DNA of 64,000 nt, taken from Chytridium lagenaria. Lineage: Eukaryota > Chytridiomycota > Chytridiomycetes > Chytridiales > Chytridiaceae. The stretch is from contig JAHLKC010000163.1 of the NCBI GenBank assembly GCA_025449115.1, forward strand, positions 1 to 64,000. Direction: 5' to 3'. This document shows positions 10,426-22,800 of this stretch, piece after piece (the first letter of the stretch is position 1; each line of letters starts with the position of its first letter). The translations under genes were made by a program, and so were the position numbers. Below the pieces are notes generated by a model. That model searched no databases. It worked only from the letters and a program-made list of their open reading frames with translations, and had not been told where the DNA came from.

Positions 10426-12956
10426 ATGAGTCCCAGCCAACCCGATCACGACAAGTATGTCTACGTCGCTGTCCAAATGGATCCCAAGCAAGTTGAGGCG
10501 GGCATACCTGCGCATCATGCACTTCACAAGAGGGCAGAATCTGTAGCTCGTGAGGTGGAGATGCAATTTGTTGGAAGAGTTGGAGAGCTCCCAGACTACT
10601 TTCAGTTTGCCATCCCAAAGTCGGAGATCATTCTGAAAAGAGATGGATTGAACGCAGAGCAGGATGAGGCATCGTTCATTGAAGAACTTGTGACGAATCG
10701 TCTTGAAGCGCACCCTCACATCATCTGGGCAGAACAGCAGATACCGAAGAAACGACTTCATAAAAGGGATCCACCTGTCGCGGATCATTTTTATCAGAGA
10801 CGTCTCTGGACAGGAGAGAGTTAGATGCAGATAAGGTCGCAGCAAGCCTAGGCATCGCAGATCCCTTGTTTACAAAGCAATGGCACTTGGTATGAACCAA
10901 GATTTTATTTGGGAGGATGTGTACTAACTAGTTGTAGCATAACCGTGAACCGACAGAGAAAGGAAACGACATTAACGTTACGGGAATCTGGAATCAAGGT
11001 CTCGACTAACATTGCATTATGTTGCTAAATCGTTTTAAGGCATCTATGGAGAAAAATTGTTACTGTTTGTTTCATCGATTGATGGTCTTGATTATAACAC
11101 GAGGACCTCCAAGAAAACTTTGTAAGCTTTCTTATAATTGTACTTCCTAATACTATTAGTTTGCTGAAGGTTCCTATGATTTTAATGACCACGTGGCATT
11201 GCCGAAACCACGCATGCCGGAAGACCGTCATGGGACTCGATGCGCAGGCGAGGTCGCTGCAAAGCGTAATGACGTCTGTGGTGTCGGCATTGCATTCAAG
11301 GCTAAAGTAGCTGGTAAATCTGATAAACCATTATGTCGAGTCTCATTGCTTTAAAAGGTATCCGAATTCTGTCTGGTTTGTTGACAGAAGCTGACGAAGC
11401 AGCAGCCATCAACTTCCGCATGCAAGAGAAACCATATTTATTCCTGCAGTTGGGGCCCTCCGGATGATGGCCGCTCGATGGATGCACCACCAAGGATTGT
11501 GAAGGATGCTGTGACGAATGGTATCGTAAATGGCCGCAGCGGTCTTGGGTCCGTCTTTGTTTCGCTGCTGGAAACGGTGGAGCTCACTCCGACAATTGGT
11601 ATGCAGTGATGTCTTGAGATTCAACTAACAGTCTACAAGTAATTTTGATGGATACACGAATAGTATCTACACTATTACTGTTGCTGCCATTGACCGGAAG
11701 AATCAGCATCCAGTCTATTCTGAAGAATGTTCAGCCAACATGGTTTCGATGTACAGTTCCGGAAGCGGCTATTCCATTGTAAGTTTAAATATTAAGCTTA
11801 TCTTGATGGCTAATGGTAAATCAGGTTACCACCGACTGGGGGGCAGGTCCTTGCACAGAAGGTCACGGAGGTACTTCTGCTGCAGCCCCGATTGTTTCTG
11901 GTATTCTTGCTCTCGTTCTATCAATACGTCCCGATCTTACTTGGAGAGATGTTCAGAGACTAGCCGTTCAAACTGCAATTCCCATCAATCTCGAAGATCC
12001 ATCTTGGGAGAAAACTACAATAAGCGGCAGAAAGTTTAGTCATAAATTTGGATTTGGGAAGTGGACAGCTATGCCATTGTCGAAGCTGCCAAGACCTGGA
12101 AGCTTGTGAATCCACAAGCAAACTTTACGACGGGTCCCGTCAAGGTAGATAAGGTTATTCCTGAAGGCGAGGGGAATGCGCGAGGGGTGTTTAAGGTGGA
12201 AGAAAAACATGTTGCTGATATGCTTCGACTTGAGCACATCACAGTGACTGTCAATATCAACCACACGCGTCGCGGTGATGTCAACGTTAAGCTGATTTCG
12301 CCGTCAAATATAGTATCATATCTTGGTGTAAAGAGGCCGGGAGATGCTGATCACGGAGGATTCAAAAACTGGACTTTTATGACTGTGAAGCATTGGTATG
12401 TGTAATTTATCCTTTCTCTGTAGCGATTTTCTACTTCAAATTTTATCATACTGCATTACCTCTTACATCCAATTCTACTTTGATAGGGAGGAGAACCCAG
12501 TTGGTGAATGGCAGGTGATTGTGCATGACGATGAAAAAAACCAGCAAAACGGCACCTTCAACTACTTTTGGATGTCATTCTGGGGAGAGAGTAAACACGA
12601 AGGACCAAAATCTACAACATCCACAATCAACATCTCTCCAACCGACATCCCATCATTAGAATCCTCTCTGTTACCCACCATTTTACCAACAAATGTTCAA
12701 TCCAGTCGACAGTCGGCGACCCCAATGATATCTCTGCTTCCTCACCTCATTCAATCGACCAATGGATGTTCCTCTCTGTTATTGCTCTTATCACTACCAT
12801 TGGCGCCATCTTCTTCATCCTTAGAAGAAATGGGTATACCTTGCAAAGCTTCAGCAATACATATGCTTCCGAACTCATTCTGGATACAAGGAAGTCGAGA
12901 CTCCGAATGAGGGCAGCGATGATGAGAATAGCATGCCTATGAGAAGCTTTGCCTGA
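10426..12956 (+). CDS. KEX2: Kexin (Kex2/furin-type proprotein convertase), frame interrupted
   Basis: This is a calcium-dependent serine endoprotease of the late Golgi that cleaves proproteins after dibasic sites. In order: an S8 pro-domain (FAIPKSE, ...PKKRLHKRDPP with the dibasic maturation site); the DPLFTKQWHL entry motif; the catalytic Asp in IDDGLDY (about 11080, one extra T); the catalytic His in HGTRCAGEVAAK; YSCSWGPPDDGR; the oxyanion Asn in FAAGNGG; the catalytic Ser in GHGGTSAAAPIVSG; a P domain with HTRRGDVNVKLISPS and NPVGEWQVIVHDD; a Ser/Thr linker; a membrane segment WMFLSVIALITTIGAIFFIL; and an acidic tail ending MRSFA (TGA 12954-12956). Introns with CTAAC branch points interrupt it. 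At least four 1-nt frame breaks occur (near 10815, 11078, 11425 and 11566). No signal peptide is visible before the pro-domain, so the first exon is missing or unrecognised. All four active-site motifs are intact once frames are joined. Confidence 0.85.
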
Positions 12957-13675
12957 ATAACAGTTCAAGTCATTGCGCCGATTTCATTCACCCTACATAA
13001 GACAAATTATTAATTCAATTATGCTGTAGCCTTTAAAATCCTACTTTAATCATTTCATGAGCATGAATGAATAGAGATTAAAGTTGCATCCCAAATCTTT
13101 CTTTCTACTTTCTATCCTCACTTTCTTTCAAAATCAGTCTGTAGGATATGTTTATTGTCTTTGCGCCAAGCTTGATGTTGTAAGATCCTGTGAAACATTT
13201 GGTGTTAAGCGGGTGTTTCGGGGGTCATATTGAGCATAAGAAGCAGCTCAGATTATTACTGCTATGGCCGATGGCATCAAGAGAATATGTTGGGGAGTAC
13301 GCAAAGAGTTGTGGAGCTCAACTACCTTGTACTATAAGGCAAAGTGAAAACCCCGAATGTACGTGAAGAAGGGAGCTCCTAAAAATACAAACTAATGCTT
13401 TATTACTGCCGTTTTGTCGCAGACGTGGGAAATAGTACAAAAGATGGAATGTCGCCTCAAAAGAAATAAAAAGTGCTTTACAGAAAAATACCGAATGTGC
13501 TGTATATGTAAACAAAAAATCACTGAAAAGAACCAAACAACAAATTCTGCCCAGAAAAATACATATCCAAGTGTGGGAGCTCAAGAAGACTCTCATCGTG
13601 CTGACCATGATCTTCATAAACCATCCGTATCGTCCCCAACTACAGATTCCGGGGATTCCCTTTTTTCCTTGGAAA
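12957..13675. other. Intergenic spacer, nothing recognised
   Basis: This is the 3' flank between the convergent kexin and Ser-rich genes. Open stretches on both strands around 13318-13827 lack recognisable motifs and look like chance. Confidence 0.5.
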
Positions 13676-15049
13676 TCAGGCTGTGGTGCATTTGTTTGAC
13701 TGTGGGCGCTTTAACGGCCACAGGGGAGGGAGATGGATCGGGAGAGGGAGCAAAAGAAACATGTCGGGAAGGGGCGATCGTGAAGCTGTGGTCAAGGGCG
13801 ACGATGCTACTGAAGCTGAAGTCATAAGTGCCTGTCGGCTCGTCGCGTACTGTCGCAAATGACCGTCGCCAACGCCATGCGGAATTTCTGCCACAGCAGC
13901 TTCCGATGGTACACGCTCATTGCCAGAACTCCGGGCCACCACGGCACCGGCAGGAAGAGCTCGAGCCTTCTCTGATCCCCGCACAATCGTCATCATCCCG
14001 TTATTAAAAGAGCCGTCGATTGTAGAAGATGAATCTGCAGGTGATGGGGTGATTTCAAATGGCCTCGCAGGCGTAAGGAACGCTTGGTGATCATGCCAAG
14101 TGGTTTCCGAATAGGAATGTTTCCGCCCGAACGAATAAAGTTGCGCGGCCTCCGTAGATATTGCCTCGGTTGCTCATGAGCCTGCTGTGCCGATGGCTGA
14201 GGGCTTTGAACGTCGAGATCGTCCATCGAAGTGTTGCCAGCAAAATCTTCCTCGGAAGAAGGCCCTGGTGACAGACCTCGAACTGTTGACATTGCAGATG
14301 TTGGGTAAAAACGAATGCGAGGATCGGCGCCAACGTCGGCATCAAGCGTCGCAGATGAAGCCACTCCTGATGTAGAAAATGGCTCAGGTGACCCCGCTTC
14401 CAACGGTGTAGAGGAATCGCGAATGACGGGGCTCGATACCCCCCTCCCTCGAAGAATAGACGGCTTGACTCGAGCATGAGCAGATTCCTGTGCCATTCAA
14501 ACCTCATTAGCTTTTCAACACAAAAATCGCTCGCTATGCAAAGCCATTCATGGCAGACCAAGCAAAGTAAGGACATTTGCGTATACATACCGGAGACACC
14601 ATGGCTTGATAGCCTCTCGATGTTCGGCAACCGGATGTGGCTGAAGCAGGGTTAGGCGATTGAGGCGATCCAGGTCTCTGAGTTCGAGAGCTTGCCGTAC
14701 GTTTTAATGAGCTGTTCTTCTGCATAAGGGACGGTTGACTGTTATGTCGATCCGAAACCAATTGAGAGCGTGCTGACGTACGAATGTTGCTCAGGACGAG
14801 TGGTGGAGGAAGGGGAGGAATGACCGAGATGGGAGCGCTTCCGTTGTTAGAGTGAGGTTGCTGAAGGGGAAGGCAAGCTGCGGCTGCGGCTGCGGCTGCT
14901 GCTGCTGCTGCTGCTGCTGATGCGGATGCTGATGCTGATGTTGGATTTGGGTGGAGGTTGGATCCTGGGGACATCATGGGCGAGAAGGAGAGGGCATCTC
15001 CATGCAGAAAGCGATGATGGGCATAAGAGTTGTACGTAGTTGATAGCAT
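13676..15049 (-). CDS. Ser/Pro/Ala-rich, probably disordered protein of unknown function
   Basis: It starts at ATG 15049 (MLSTTYNSYAHHRFLHGDAL) and is followed by a poly-Ala tract coded by GCN repeats (14878-14945). A long Ser/Pro/Arg region contains phospho-site-like pieces (SSLKRTASSRTQRPGSPQSP). A phase-0 intron begins GTATGTATAC near 14590 and ends GGCACAG near 14475. The second exon continues with ESAHARVKPSILRGRG and acidic/Ser stretches. A frame change near 14095 leads into TPARPFEITPSPADSSSTID and on to about 13830. The 3' end is uncertain; 13676 is the last stop in the open frame. No folded domain is visible. The composition suggests a regulatory or scaffold protein, but no function can be assigned. 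Confidence 0.5.
14875..14945 (-). repeat. GCN trinucleotide repeat coding poly-Ala
   Basis: Plus-strand units gctgcg, gctgct and gatgct run without interruption. On the minus strand they read Ser-Ala alternation followed by about 14 consecutive Ala. This is a length-variable microsatellite inside a coding exon. Confidence 0.8.
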
Positions 15050-15337
15050 TGTGGTGGTTCGTTGAAGTGACTATAAAGGATGCGGCAAGATATTGATGTG
15101 TGAAGGTATTGATGTAGTAATATGGTTTTTAGATGGTCTAAAGTAAAGTAAGGTGCTGCGCTGTCTTGGATAGTATCAGGTATCAGAAGTTGAGGAGAAG
15201 CTGATGGCCACGGGTGCAGGATAAAGGGGTTGGGGGATCTCCAAAGATGCAAGGGGGGGGAGGTTAGTGTTAGGGGAGCAAAGGAGATGGATGCAGAATG
15301 ACGGGTGCGGGTTCGATGGACAAAAACGGGTGCTTTT

Positions 15338-15355
15338 GAAAAAAAGCTTTTTTTC
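15338..15355. repeat. 18-bp perfect palindrome
   Basis: The sequence gaaaaaaagctttttttc equals its own reverse complement. It lies about 290 bp upstream of the ATG of the minus-strand Ser-rich gene. It could be a cruciform/nucleosome-excluding element or just an A-run meeting a T-run. Confidence 0.7.
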
Positions 15356-16427
15356 AGGACATATGCGTATCGGACATGTCAGGACTCACAAGCGAGAGGT
15401 AGCCGGGGGTACCGATGCTTGGGGCTGAAAGTATAATTTTTTGAATTTATTTAATTCATTTTACTTTTCGGAGTTTGAATAACGGGTCTTCAGTTTCATT
15501 GTCAAACTGTCAGCCACCACCAACCACCAACGACCAACCCAACCACGAACCACCATGCGCATGACGCCACCATCGATGGGATGCAATATGAGGTGCTTTG
15601 CTTTCTCCCAAATCAGCCTCCATCTGGCATCCGCATCCTGTTCCTTCTGTTCGTTTATTGGCGTTGGCATCAAGTGTTGACAGTTGCTGGTAATAATAAT
15701 AATCATTCATGCCCGTTCCACTGCCTCACCACCCACCCACGGATCTTTCTGGATCTTTCTGGATTTGGATTATTGCACATGCAACTCACTCTCAAAACAG
15801 CAGCAATCAGCGGAAAACTGATGAAAAAGAGGTTAAGTAATTATGGAATGCAAGCTTATTCCATTGCGTCCTTTTGCAATTAGATAAACAGTAGGGACTC
15901 GGGGTTTGCCAACATACGAAAGAAAAGCGACTTATGACTGACCTTAACCTATGCAACTATTGTGGTGCCGCATGTACTAATGCAAACACAGGTAGGCCAA
16001 TTGTTGAGGGATAAAGATGTAGGCAGCCAATGTAAGCTATACGATGGTGTTACCAAAGTCTTTGGCTGTAAAAGCAGCAACATCTTTTTTCTAGATATTG
16101 ATCTCAGTCTATGCCTGCCTCGCGTGCACCATTATTGTCGCGCTACAAGCATGGTGCTGGCATTTACAACCAAACTCTTCTTCCGATTCTTCTTAAGAAA
16201 AAGCAGTGAAAAGTCATTAAGACGAATCCAGGTGCTCATACTATCCCGATATTAGGTTTATTTCCTAGATCATCATGCAAACTCCTTGCTTTAACCCTAA
16301 GCTCAATATATCTATATAAGACATTAGTTTTACTTTTCGTCCAGATGATTAATAGAGATTATGATTGTAACTCATTAACATTTTTTGTATAGTTTTGAGA
16401 AGGCTCTAACTATCGCGTTTTGATTAC

Positions 16428-16876
16428 AGCGTTGCATGAATGATGTCGAACTAAACAAAAAAAACCTGATATTTGTAGACTTGCTTTTTTATATCTTGTC
16501 TGTCTTCTTTATTCCTTTAATATTCCGTCCCGTTCTCTAGTCCACGGTGGCTGGCATTTATGTTTTTACGTTTCATTTAGTGTTGTTTCGCGCTGCAATT
16601 TTCTCGATTCAGCATATTTCATGTCCACCGCTATGCCACATAATGCATAATAGCGTTGCATAAATGATGTCGAACTAAACAAAAAAAACCTGATATTTGT
16701 AGACTTGCTTTTTTATATCTTGTCTTTCTTCTTTATTCCTTTAACATTCCGTCCCGTTCTCTAGTCCACGGTGGCTGGCATTTATGTTTTTTACGTTTCA
16801 ATTAGTGTTGTTTCGCGCTGCAATTTTCTCGATTCAGTATATTTCACGTCCACCGCTTGCCACATACTTCATAATC
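16428..16876. repeat. Tandem direct duplication of a 224-bp unit
   Basis: Unit 1 is 16428-16651 and unit 2 is 16652 to about 16876. Both begin agcgttgcat.aatgatgtcg and share long exact blocks (for example gtccacggtggctggcattt). Differences are a handful of substitutions and one-base T-run changes. Neither unit has TG...CA ends or coding potential. Confidence 0.9.
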
Positions 16877-18165
16877 CTATATTCTTATGACGTTGTCCGG
16901 TAAACAAATTGACAATTTGTTTTTTATCAGTGATAATCTGCGGTTTTGGTCTATCTAGGCAGATTTTTCTAATCCCAATATCCATATCATTCTCGGTGGT
17001 TCTTAAGCCATGAATGACATGAAATGGAATAGCATCCATTTTTGTTTCACTATTGATCGAAAAAGGGTTAACATTTTAGCTGACCATTCGTCATGGCGTC
17101 ACCACTCCGACTGTAATGTTTGATTGTATCATAACAATAAAGCGCGTCAAGACGCGATGTCCAAGCTTATCTGAACCGACATCAAGGCTTTTTAATTATT
17201 AACATCTTTTGGGACATAATAGATTGCTTGACATTCACGATCAGAGTCAGTCACCCAATATCACGCCCAACACTTTTTCCAGCATTAATATTACCCAACG
17301 CCACATCCATCCCACATCAACAACTACAGCGTGATCCCAACCATACGTGCAGAATTCGAAATCTGGAGGAATCAACGATCCTCCAGGTTTTTTGGGTCTG
17401 ACGACGCAAAATTTCTTGAAGATGATCGCTGGATTGGATGATATGACGGTTCATGTATATTGATATTTTAGAATGCTCATGACGGTGGAGATGTCGTGTG
17501 AGGAAGGCGGGGACTTTGTGATTTGAGAACGGCCTTTTCGCACTTGGGTTTGTGGAAATGGTTTAATGTCAAAATCTGTTTGTCGCTTTTTGTTTCCTTA
17601 TTTTATTGGTTTTCTCCTTTTGATGTCAGTGGGTCGACTTGTGGGGATGGGGTGTGGCTGTGGAGGTTACGCGCGTGCAGTCATATTCTTTTCGCCGTTG
17701 AACATGCATTTACATGGTATGGGATTACCTGGTGGTAGAGTTTTGGCTGGAAGTTACATGACCTGTACGTACGATGCATTGCCCCGCTATAGTACTCATG
17801 ATGGTGTTTGTTTCTTCAATTGACTTCATACCCATCAATCACTTTCTCCTCTTTCTCAATAAATACCGTTATGTGAGGTATATCGTTCATTGACATGCCT
17901 TTTTAGTGATAAGAGGGCAGATCGTTTGATGTGGATTGCTTGCCTCCCTTTCACGTGAAAGTGTTTTCGCTTAAAGTACCGCGTAAAGTATTATCTGCAC
18001 TGTAGCAAACCCCTTTTTATGAAATACGCGCTCTAGCTTCGGTTAGGCCTTCTTTTTTCCCTCCCAAGTAGCCATGAACCACCAACTTTTCTCCCACTAG
18101 TTTTTTTCCAAAGGAAACTGTTGATGCGTCTCCCACCAACTTCCCCACCCGGTGCCTTTATCGCA

Positions 18166-18171
18166 TATAAA
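18166..18171 (+). promoter_or_regulatory. TATA box upstream of small hydrophobic protein gene
   Basis: TATAAA in the context cgcatataaatcccccc, 67 nt before the ATG at 18238, followed by a T-rich stretch. The distance suits a eukaryotic core promoter. Confidence 0.5.
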
Positions 18172-18237
18172 TCCCCCCATTTTTTTTTCTCCTTTTTATC
18201 GCGGCAGAGCTACCAGTCATTTTTTCAACAAAAAAGC

Positions 18238-18579
18238 ATGAACTTTCTTCCCATCGTCGGAGCCCTCATCTTTGGAGCTGACCCCGTCACGACAGTTATA
18301 GGCTTAGGACTTACAACAGCCGGTATAACTGGTGGAACTGTCGCCAGTGTTGCAGTTATATTCCTGTGTGCTGTTGCACGGTCGATTGATGTTTTTGGAG
18401 TCGGGCCTGCAGGGGCTGCTGGTGCGGCGGCTACGGGAGCTGATGATGAAGCTTTGAAGAACGATCAAGGTCAGGAAGAGCACAAAAGTGAAAATAATGG
18501 AGGTGGGGGTGGTTTTTTCATTTCTTTAGATAGTACTTGTTCTTACGTACCTCCCTTTTCCCATGTCCTTGCAGATTGA
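18238..18579 (+). CDS. Small Gly/Ala-rich hydrophobic protein, IFI6/IFI27-like
   Basis: About 90-110 residues starting MNFLPIVGALIFGADPVTTV. The core VIGLGLTTAGITGGTVASVA resembles the GF(T/G)xAGIAAGS(I/V)A core of the IFI6/IFI27 (ISG12) family of small membrane proteins, and a Gly/Ala-rich second hydrophobic segment (GPAGAAGAAATGA) follows. The tail is charged (DDEALKNDQGQEEHKSENN). The 3' end is ambiguous: reading through reaches TGA 18577-18579, and splicing a short intron (GTGG... to CCTTGCAG at 18574) reaches the same stop after GGGD. A TATA box is correctly placed upstream. Homologues of this family occur in some fungi as well as animals. The similarity is by eye over about 20 residues, so the assignment is tentative; the gene itself is more secure. 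Confidence 0.45.
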   Translation: MNFLPIVGALIFGADPVTTVIGLGLTTAGITGGTVASVAVIFLCAVARSIDVFGVGPAGAAGAAATGADDEALKNDQGQEEHKSENNGGGGGFFISLDSTCSYVPPFSHVLAD

Positions 18580-19862
18580 TGCAGTGATACTGAAATGATG
18601 GTTGATACAACATTTGCAGTGATTTCCAAAATTTATTTTAGCATTTGAGATGCAAGATGCTTATGACGCTGTCTGTCTAGTTGCTTACTAGCTCTCTTGG
18701 AATAGATAAAAGAATAATGTATTTATATTTGTGCAGACTTTTTTTACTATTGCTTAGTTTTTACAGAATAATAAATAATAATAATATCGGTAAGTTTTAA
18801 TTAAACACTTGACATTCTTACACTATTATTGTTATCAGATCATGGTATTATAATCCAATACCTTGGTACATAGTGAATGAATTCGATAGTCTATAACTAG
18901 ATACTTCGGTATTAGATATTTATTATTAATTAAATTTTAATTCATACTAGATGTATTGGTGTAACAAACAAGTTTTACATTGGTAATACAATACCTTGGA
19001 ATATAGATCAGGTCTTGAGGCCAGGTCAGGGTGGTCCCTCCCTGTATGTAACTGAGTGGCTGGGATAAGGTATTTTAATAGTAATATATTATAGTAACGT
19101 CTGAAGAGAAAGACACGGTGAAAAGGTGGAGGATTCAACATTTAATTGTTTGTGTAGGTATATACCTGGGTAGTTATTATATGTGTACCTCTACTTTTAG
19201 ACCTATCCTATCCTATCCCATCTATGTATGAGGTGTATGTCCCATCCATGTATGTATGTATGTATGTAATGTATGTGTGTGATGCTAGTTATAAGGAAAC
19301 ACTGCTGTATTCAATACTCTTTTTTCTCCACAATAATACATGCACATGCTGTCGTCTTTGATTCATTCAACCCATTCATCGTCAACTCTCTTTCTTTGTC
19401 GTCGCTGTTTGTCGTTGTTTGTCGGTGTCTGTCGTTGTAATGCACGTTGTTCGTCGTTGTTGGATACATTCTAACCCATCCATCCTGAATCCTGAATTAA
19501 TTTTAATATTTATTATTTATTAATTATTTCATTCAAATGAATATTTAATAATAATGAATTATTAAAAAAAAACAACAATTTTTCCTTCCAAAATACTATT
19601 TAATTTTTGTGTAACCATTCATCAGTAGCTTGTCTTTTTATTTATTAATTAATTACTTATTTATTATTATTCAATAATAATATTGGTTTTGGAGTGTGTG
19701 TGAACGACAAAAGAAAGGACACGGACCCATCACCGTCATCATCCTCATACATCACCACCATCCACCATCCACCCAACCATCACCACCATCCGTCATATCA
19801 CCACCATCAACGTCTAATCATTCCATCTTGAAAGCCATCTCTACTGCATCCCGGGTGTCATC
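18580..19862. other. AT-rich intergenic region with simple repeats
   Basis: This contains a (TATG)n microsatellite at about 19246-19284 and an imperfect tgtcgttgt-type repeat at about 19390-19460. Strongly AT-rich TTAATTAT tracts lie at 19498-19690, followed by CCATCAC-rich simple sequence (19735-19830) just upstream of the myosin ATG. No gene was recognised. Confidence 0.6.
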
Positions 19863-22800
19863 ATGATGGACAAGGAGGCCGTGGAGAAGGTCCTCAGGGA
19901 GTACGAAAAGGTAAGCCATCCTACACCCACATTCCATTCAATTCATCACACCATGTCTAATATTCACACCTCTCTTCCATCTACACCTCCCCACCATCAC
20001 ATCCATCGCACGCATGCATCGGCCATACTTTGACCATCATCAATTAGGATACGTTTGCGTGAGTGCCTTGCTGTTCTTGAACCAAAAACATTCCAAGGAA
20101 TCCCTTTCTCTTTCCCATCAAACCTAAAACCTCTCCTCCTTCTCTTAGATACTTTCCCGATGAGGTTGAAGGATGGATCTTGGACAGCTACGGAAAAGAT
20201 TGCTAGGGAGGATCACCTATGGATGGATTATGTCATCGTGGGGTCGAATCAGGTTGGTTCTTCACTTGCCAGTGTTGCCTGGAGGGAGCTTAATAGCATG
20301 CTGATCTGATGGATTGGATACAGGGCGTCACCTTTGAAAGTAGCATATCTCAAATGGCAAAAAACGGCATGGTCGACCTCCCTCCCCTAAAAAACCCTGA
20401 AATCATGGTACGTTATTATTCTTTTTCTGGTCGCCTTTTGTTCGAGGTGTCCATGAGGGTTACCCTGCGATCGACTATCCTGAATTGCGTTGCTATCTTT
20501 AGGATCTCGCCGATGACCTTGCCCAACTATCCCACCTTCACGAGTAAGTCATTTATCCCTCTTCTTTCTTAAATATCTCACCCCCTTTCCAGACCTGCCG
20601 TCTTTTGGGGTGTCAAGAACCGATTCAACAAAAGATACATTTACACATACTCTGGTATTGTCCTGATAGCCATGAACCCTTTTGAGCGTCTCGACATGTA
20701 CTCTGTGGACACTATGCGCGAATACGCCGGCAAGACAAGAGAAGAGCTCGAACCTCATGTGGTGGGTACCCTCAACCCCCCTCCCCCCCTCCCATCATCA
20801 ATAGTTAACCCTATTTCCCGCAAGTTTGCGATCGCAGAGGAATCTTACCGCGCCATGCTTCGGGGTAACAACCAATCCATCATTGTTTCCGGAGAATCTG
20901 GAGCCGGTAAAACTCAGAGCACGAAATACATTATGCGGTATTTCGCAACGGTGGATTCTCTCAGCAAGATGGATGAAATCAGTATATTGATGAGACCAGA
21001 GACGGCGAGCTCGTTTGAAGGAGGAAAGAGTGAAATTGAGCAAGCAGTGTTGGCCACCAACCCGATTTAGAGGTACCTTTTTTTCCCCACCTCCTATACC
21101 ACTGGATAATGGGTTAACGAGATATCAGGCATTCGGAAACGCCAAAACAACACGTAACGACAACTCTTCACGGTTTGGTAAATTCATCGAACTCTTTTTC
21201 TCCCGTGGACCTGGCAGTGTGCGTATCACTGGCGCTAGAATCCGCACATACCTTCTCGAACGCTCCCGTCTAGTCTTTCAACCCTTCACAGGTACTTTCA
21301 AACTCTCACGATTCGCCTGGTATTAACATGAACCCCCCACCTAGAACGAAACTACCACATCTTTTACCAATTATGCGCGGCAGCACGGCTGCGGAACGGG
21401 AGGAACTCGCACTATCACAATGGCAGGCCTTTACCTATTTAAATCAAGGACGAGCCTGGAGTTGTTAAGAATATGGACGATGCAGCCGAATTCACATTAA
21501 CGCAAAAAGCTCTTTCCACCATTGGTATCCCCGTTTCGATGCAATGGTAATTCGTGAATCTGTTACGTTCGTCTGATGGTTTGTTGTTAGGTCGATATTC
21601 CGGATATGTGCTGCGTTGCTACATTTAGGGAATGTACAGATTTTAGAGAAGAACAGTGAGGCGAGTGAGATTGCGGATACGGATGTATCGTTGGATCATG
21701 CTTGTCGATTGTTGAAGTTGGATAAAGCCGAGTTTAAGAAGTGGTTGACGAAGCGGTTGATTGTGACGAGGGGGGAGAAGTTTACAAAGGATTTGAAGGT
21801 GGATCAGGCGGTGATTGTGAGGGATTCCGTGGCAAAGTTTATGTGAGATTTTGAGTGGTTTATTTTTTTATTTTTTTTGTTTGTTGATGGAAATAGGTTA
21901 ATTTGATTTTGTTTTGGTGGGGATTAGATACACACGGTTGTTTGACTGGTTGGTCAAGATTGTAAACAAGAATCTTGTAAGAGATTCCGGTGGAAACGAA
22001 AACTTTATCGGAGTCTTAGATATCTACGGGTAAGTCCCTCCACCTTCATCCTTTCCCGTCATCATAAAACTCACAAGCCCCTTCCGCCTTCATCGTTTCC
22101 CCGTCATCATCAAAACTCATCTTCCCCAAAGATTCGAACACTTTGAGACCAACTCTTTTGAACAATTCTGCATCAACTACGCCAACGAAAAACTCCAACA
22201 AGAATTCAACTCCCACGTGTTCCGTCTCGAACAAGAACTGTACATGAAGGAAGAAATCAAATGGACCATGATCGACTTCAACGATAACCAACCCTGCATT
22301 GATCTCATAGAAGGCAAACTCGGCGTCCTCGATTTATTAGACGAAGAATCCCGTCTCCCAGCCGGCAACGACCTCTCCTTTATATCCAAACTCCACACCG
22401 CTTCACCTCCCACAAATTTTTCGAAAAGCCACGTTTCGATTCCGCCGGGTTCACTGTCCGTCATTACGCGGTGGACGTGACGTACAGTTCTGAAGGGTTT
22501 ATTGAGAAGAAACAAGGATACGGTGAGCGTTGAACAGCATGGGGTGTTGAGTGGGAGTGGGTGTGAGTTTTTGAGAGAGTTGGTGGAGTTGGAGGAGGAT
22601 GATCCTATTGCTTTGGCGGCGCAACAGCAGAGTAGGGCTTTGGCGGCTTCGGCTGGGTTGCAGAGGAAGACGACGACGGGGAAGTCGAGGAAGCCGACGT
22701 TGGGGTCGATGTTTAGGCGTCGTTGGTGCAGCTTATGGAGACGATTAGGGCGACAGAGTCACATGTAGGTTTGGTTTTCATTGATTTTGTGGGGGTTGGA

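Larger units (their letters stand above)
15050..18165. other. Gene-poor region of about 3.1 kb
   Basis: Open frames here are short and have no motif. It contains an 18-bp perfect palindrome (15338-15355), the 224-bp tandem duplication at 16428-16876 and pyrimidine-rich stretches. No tRNA or other structural RNA was recognised. Confidence 0.5.
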
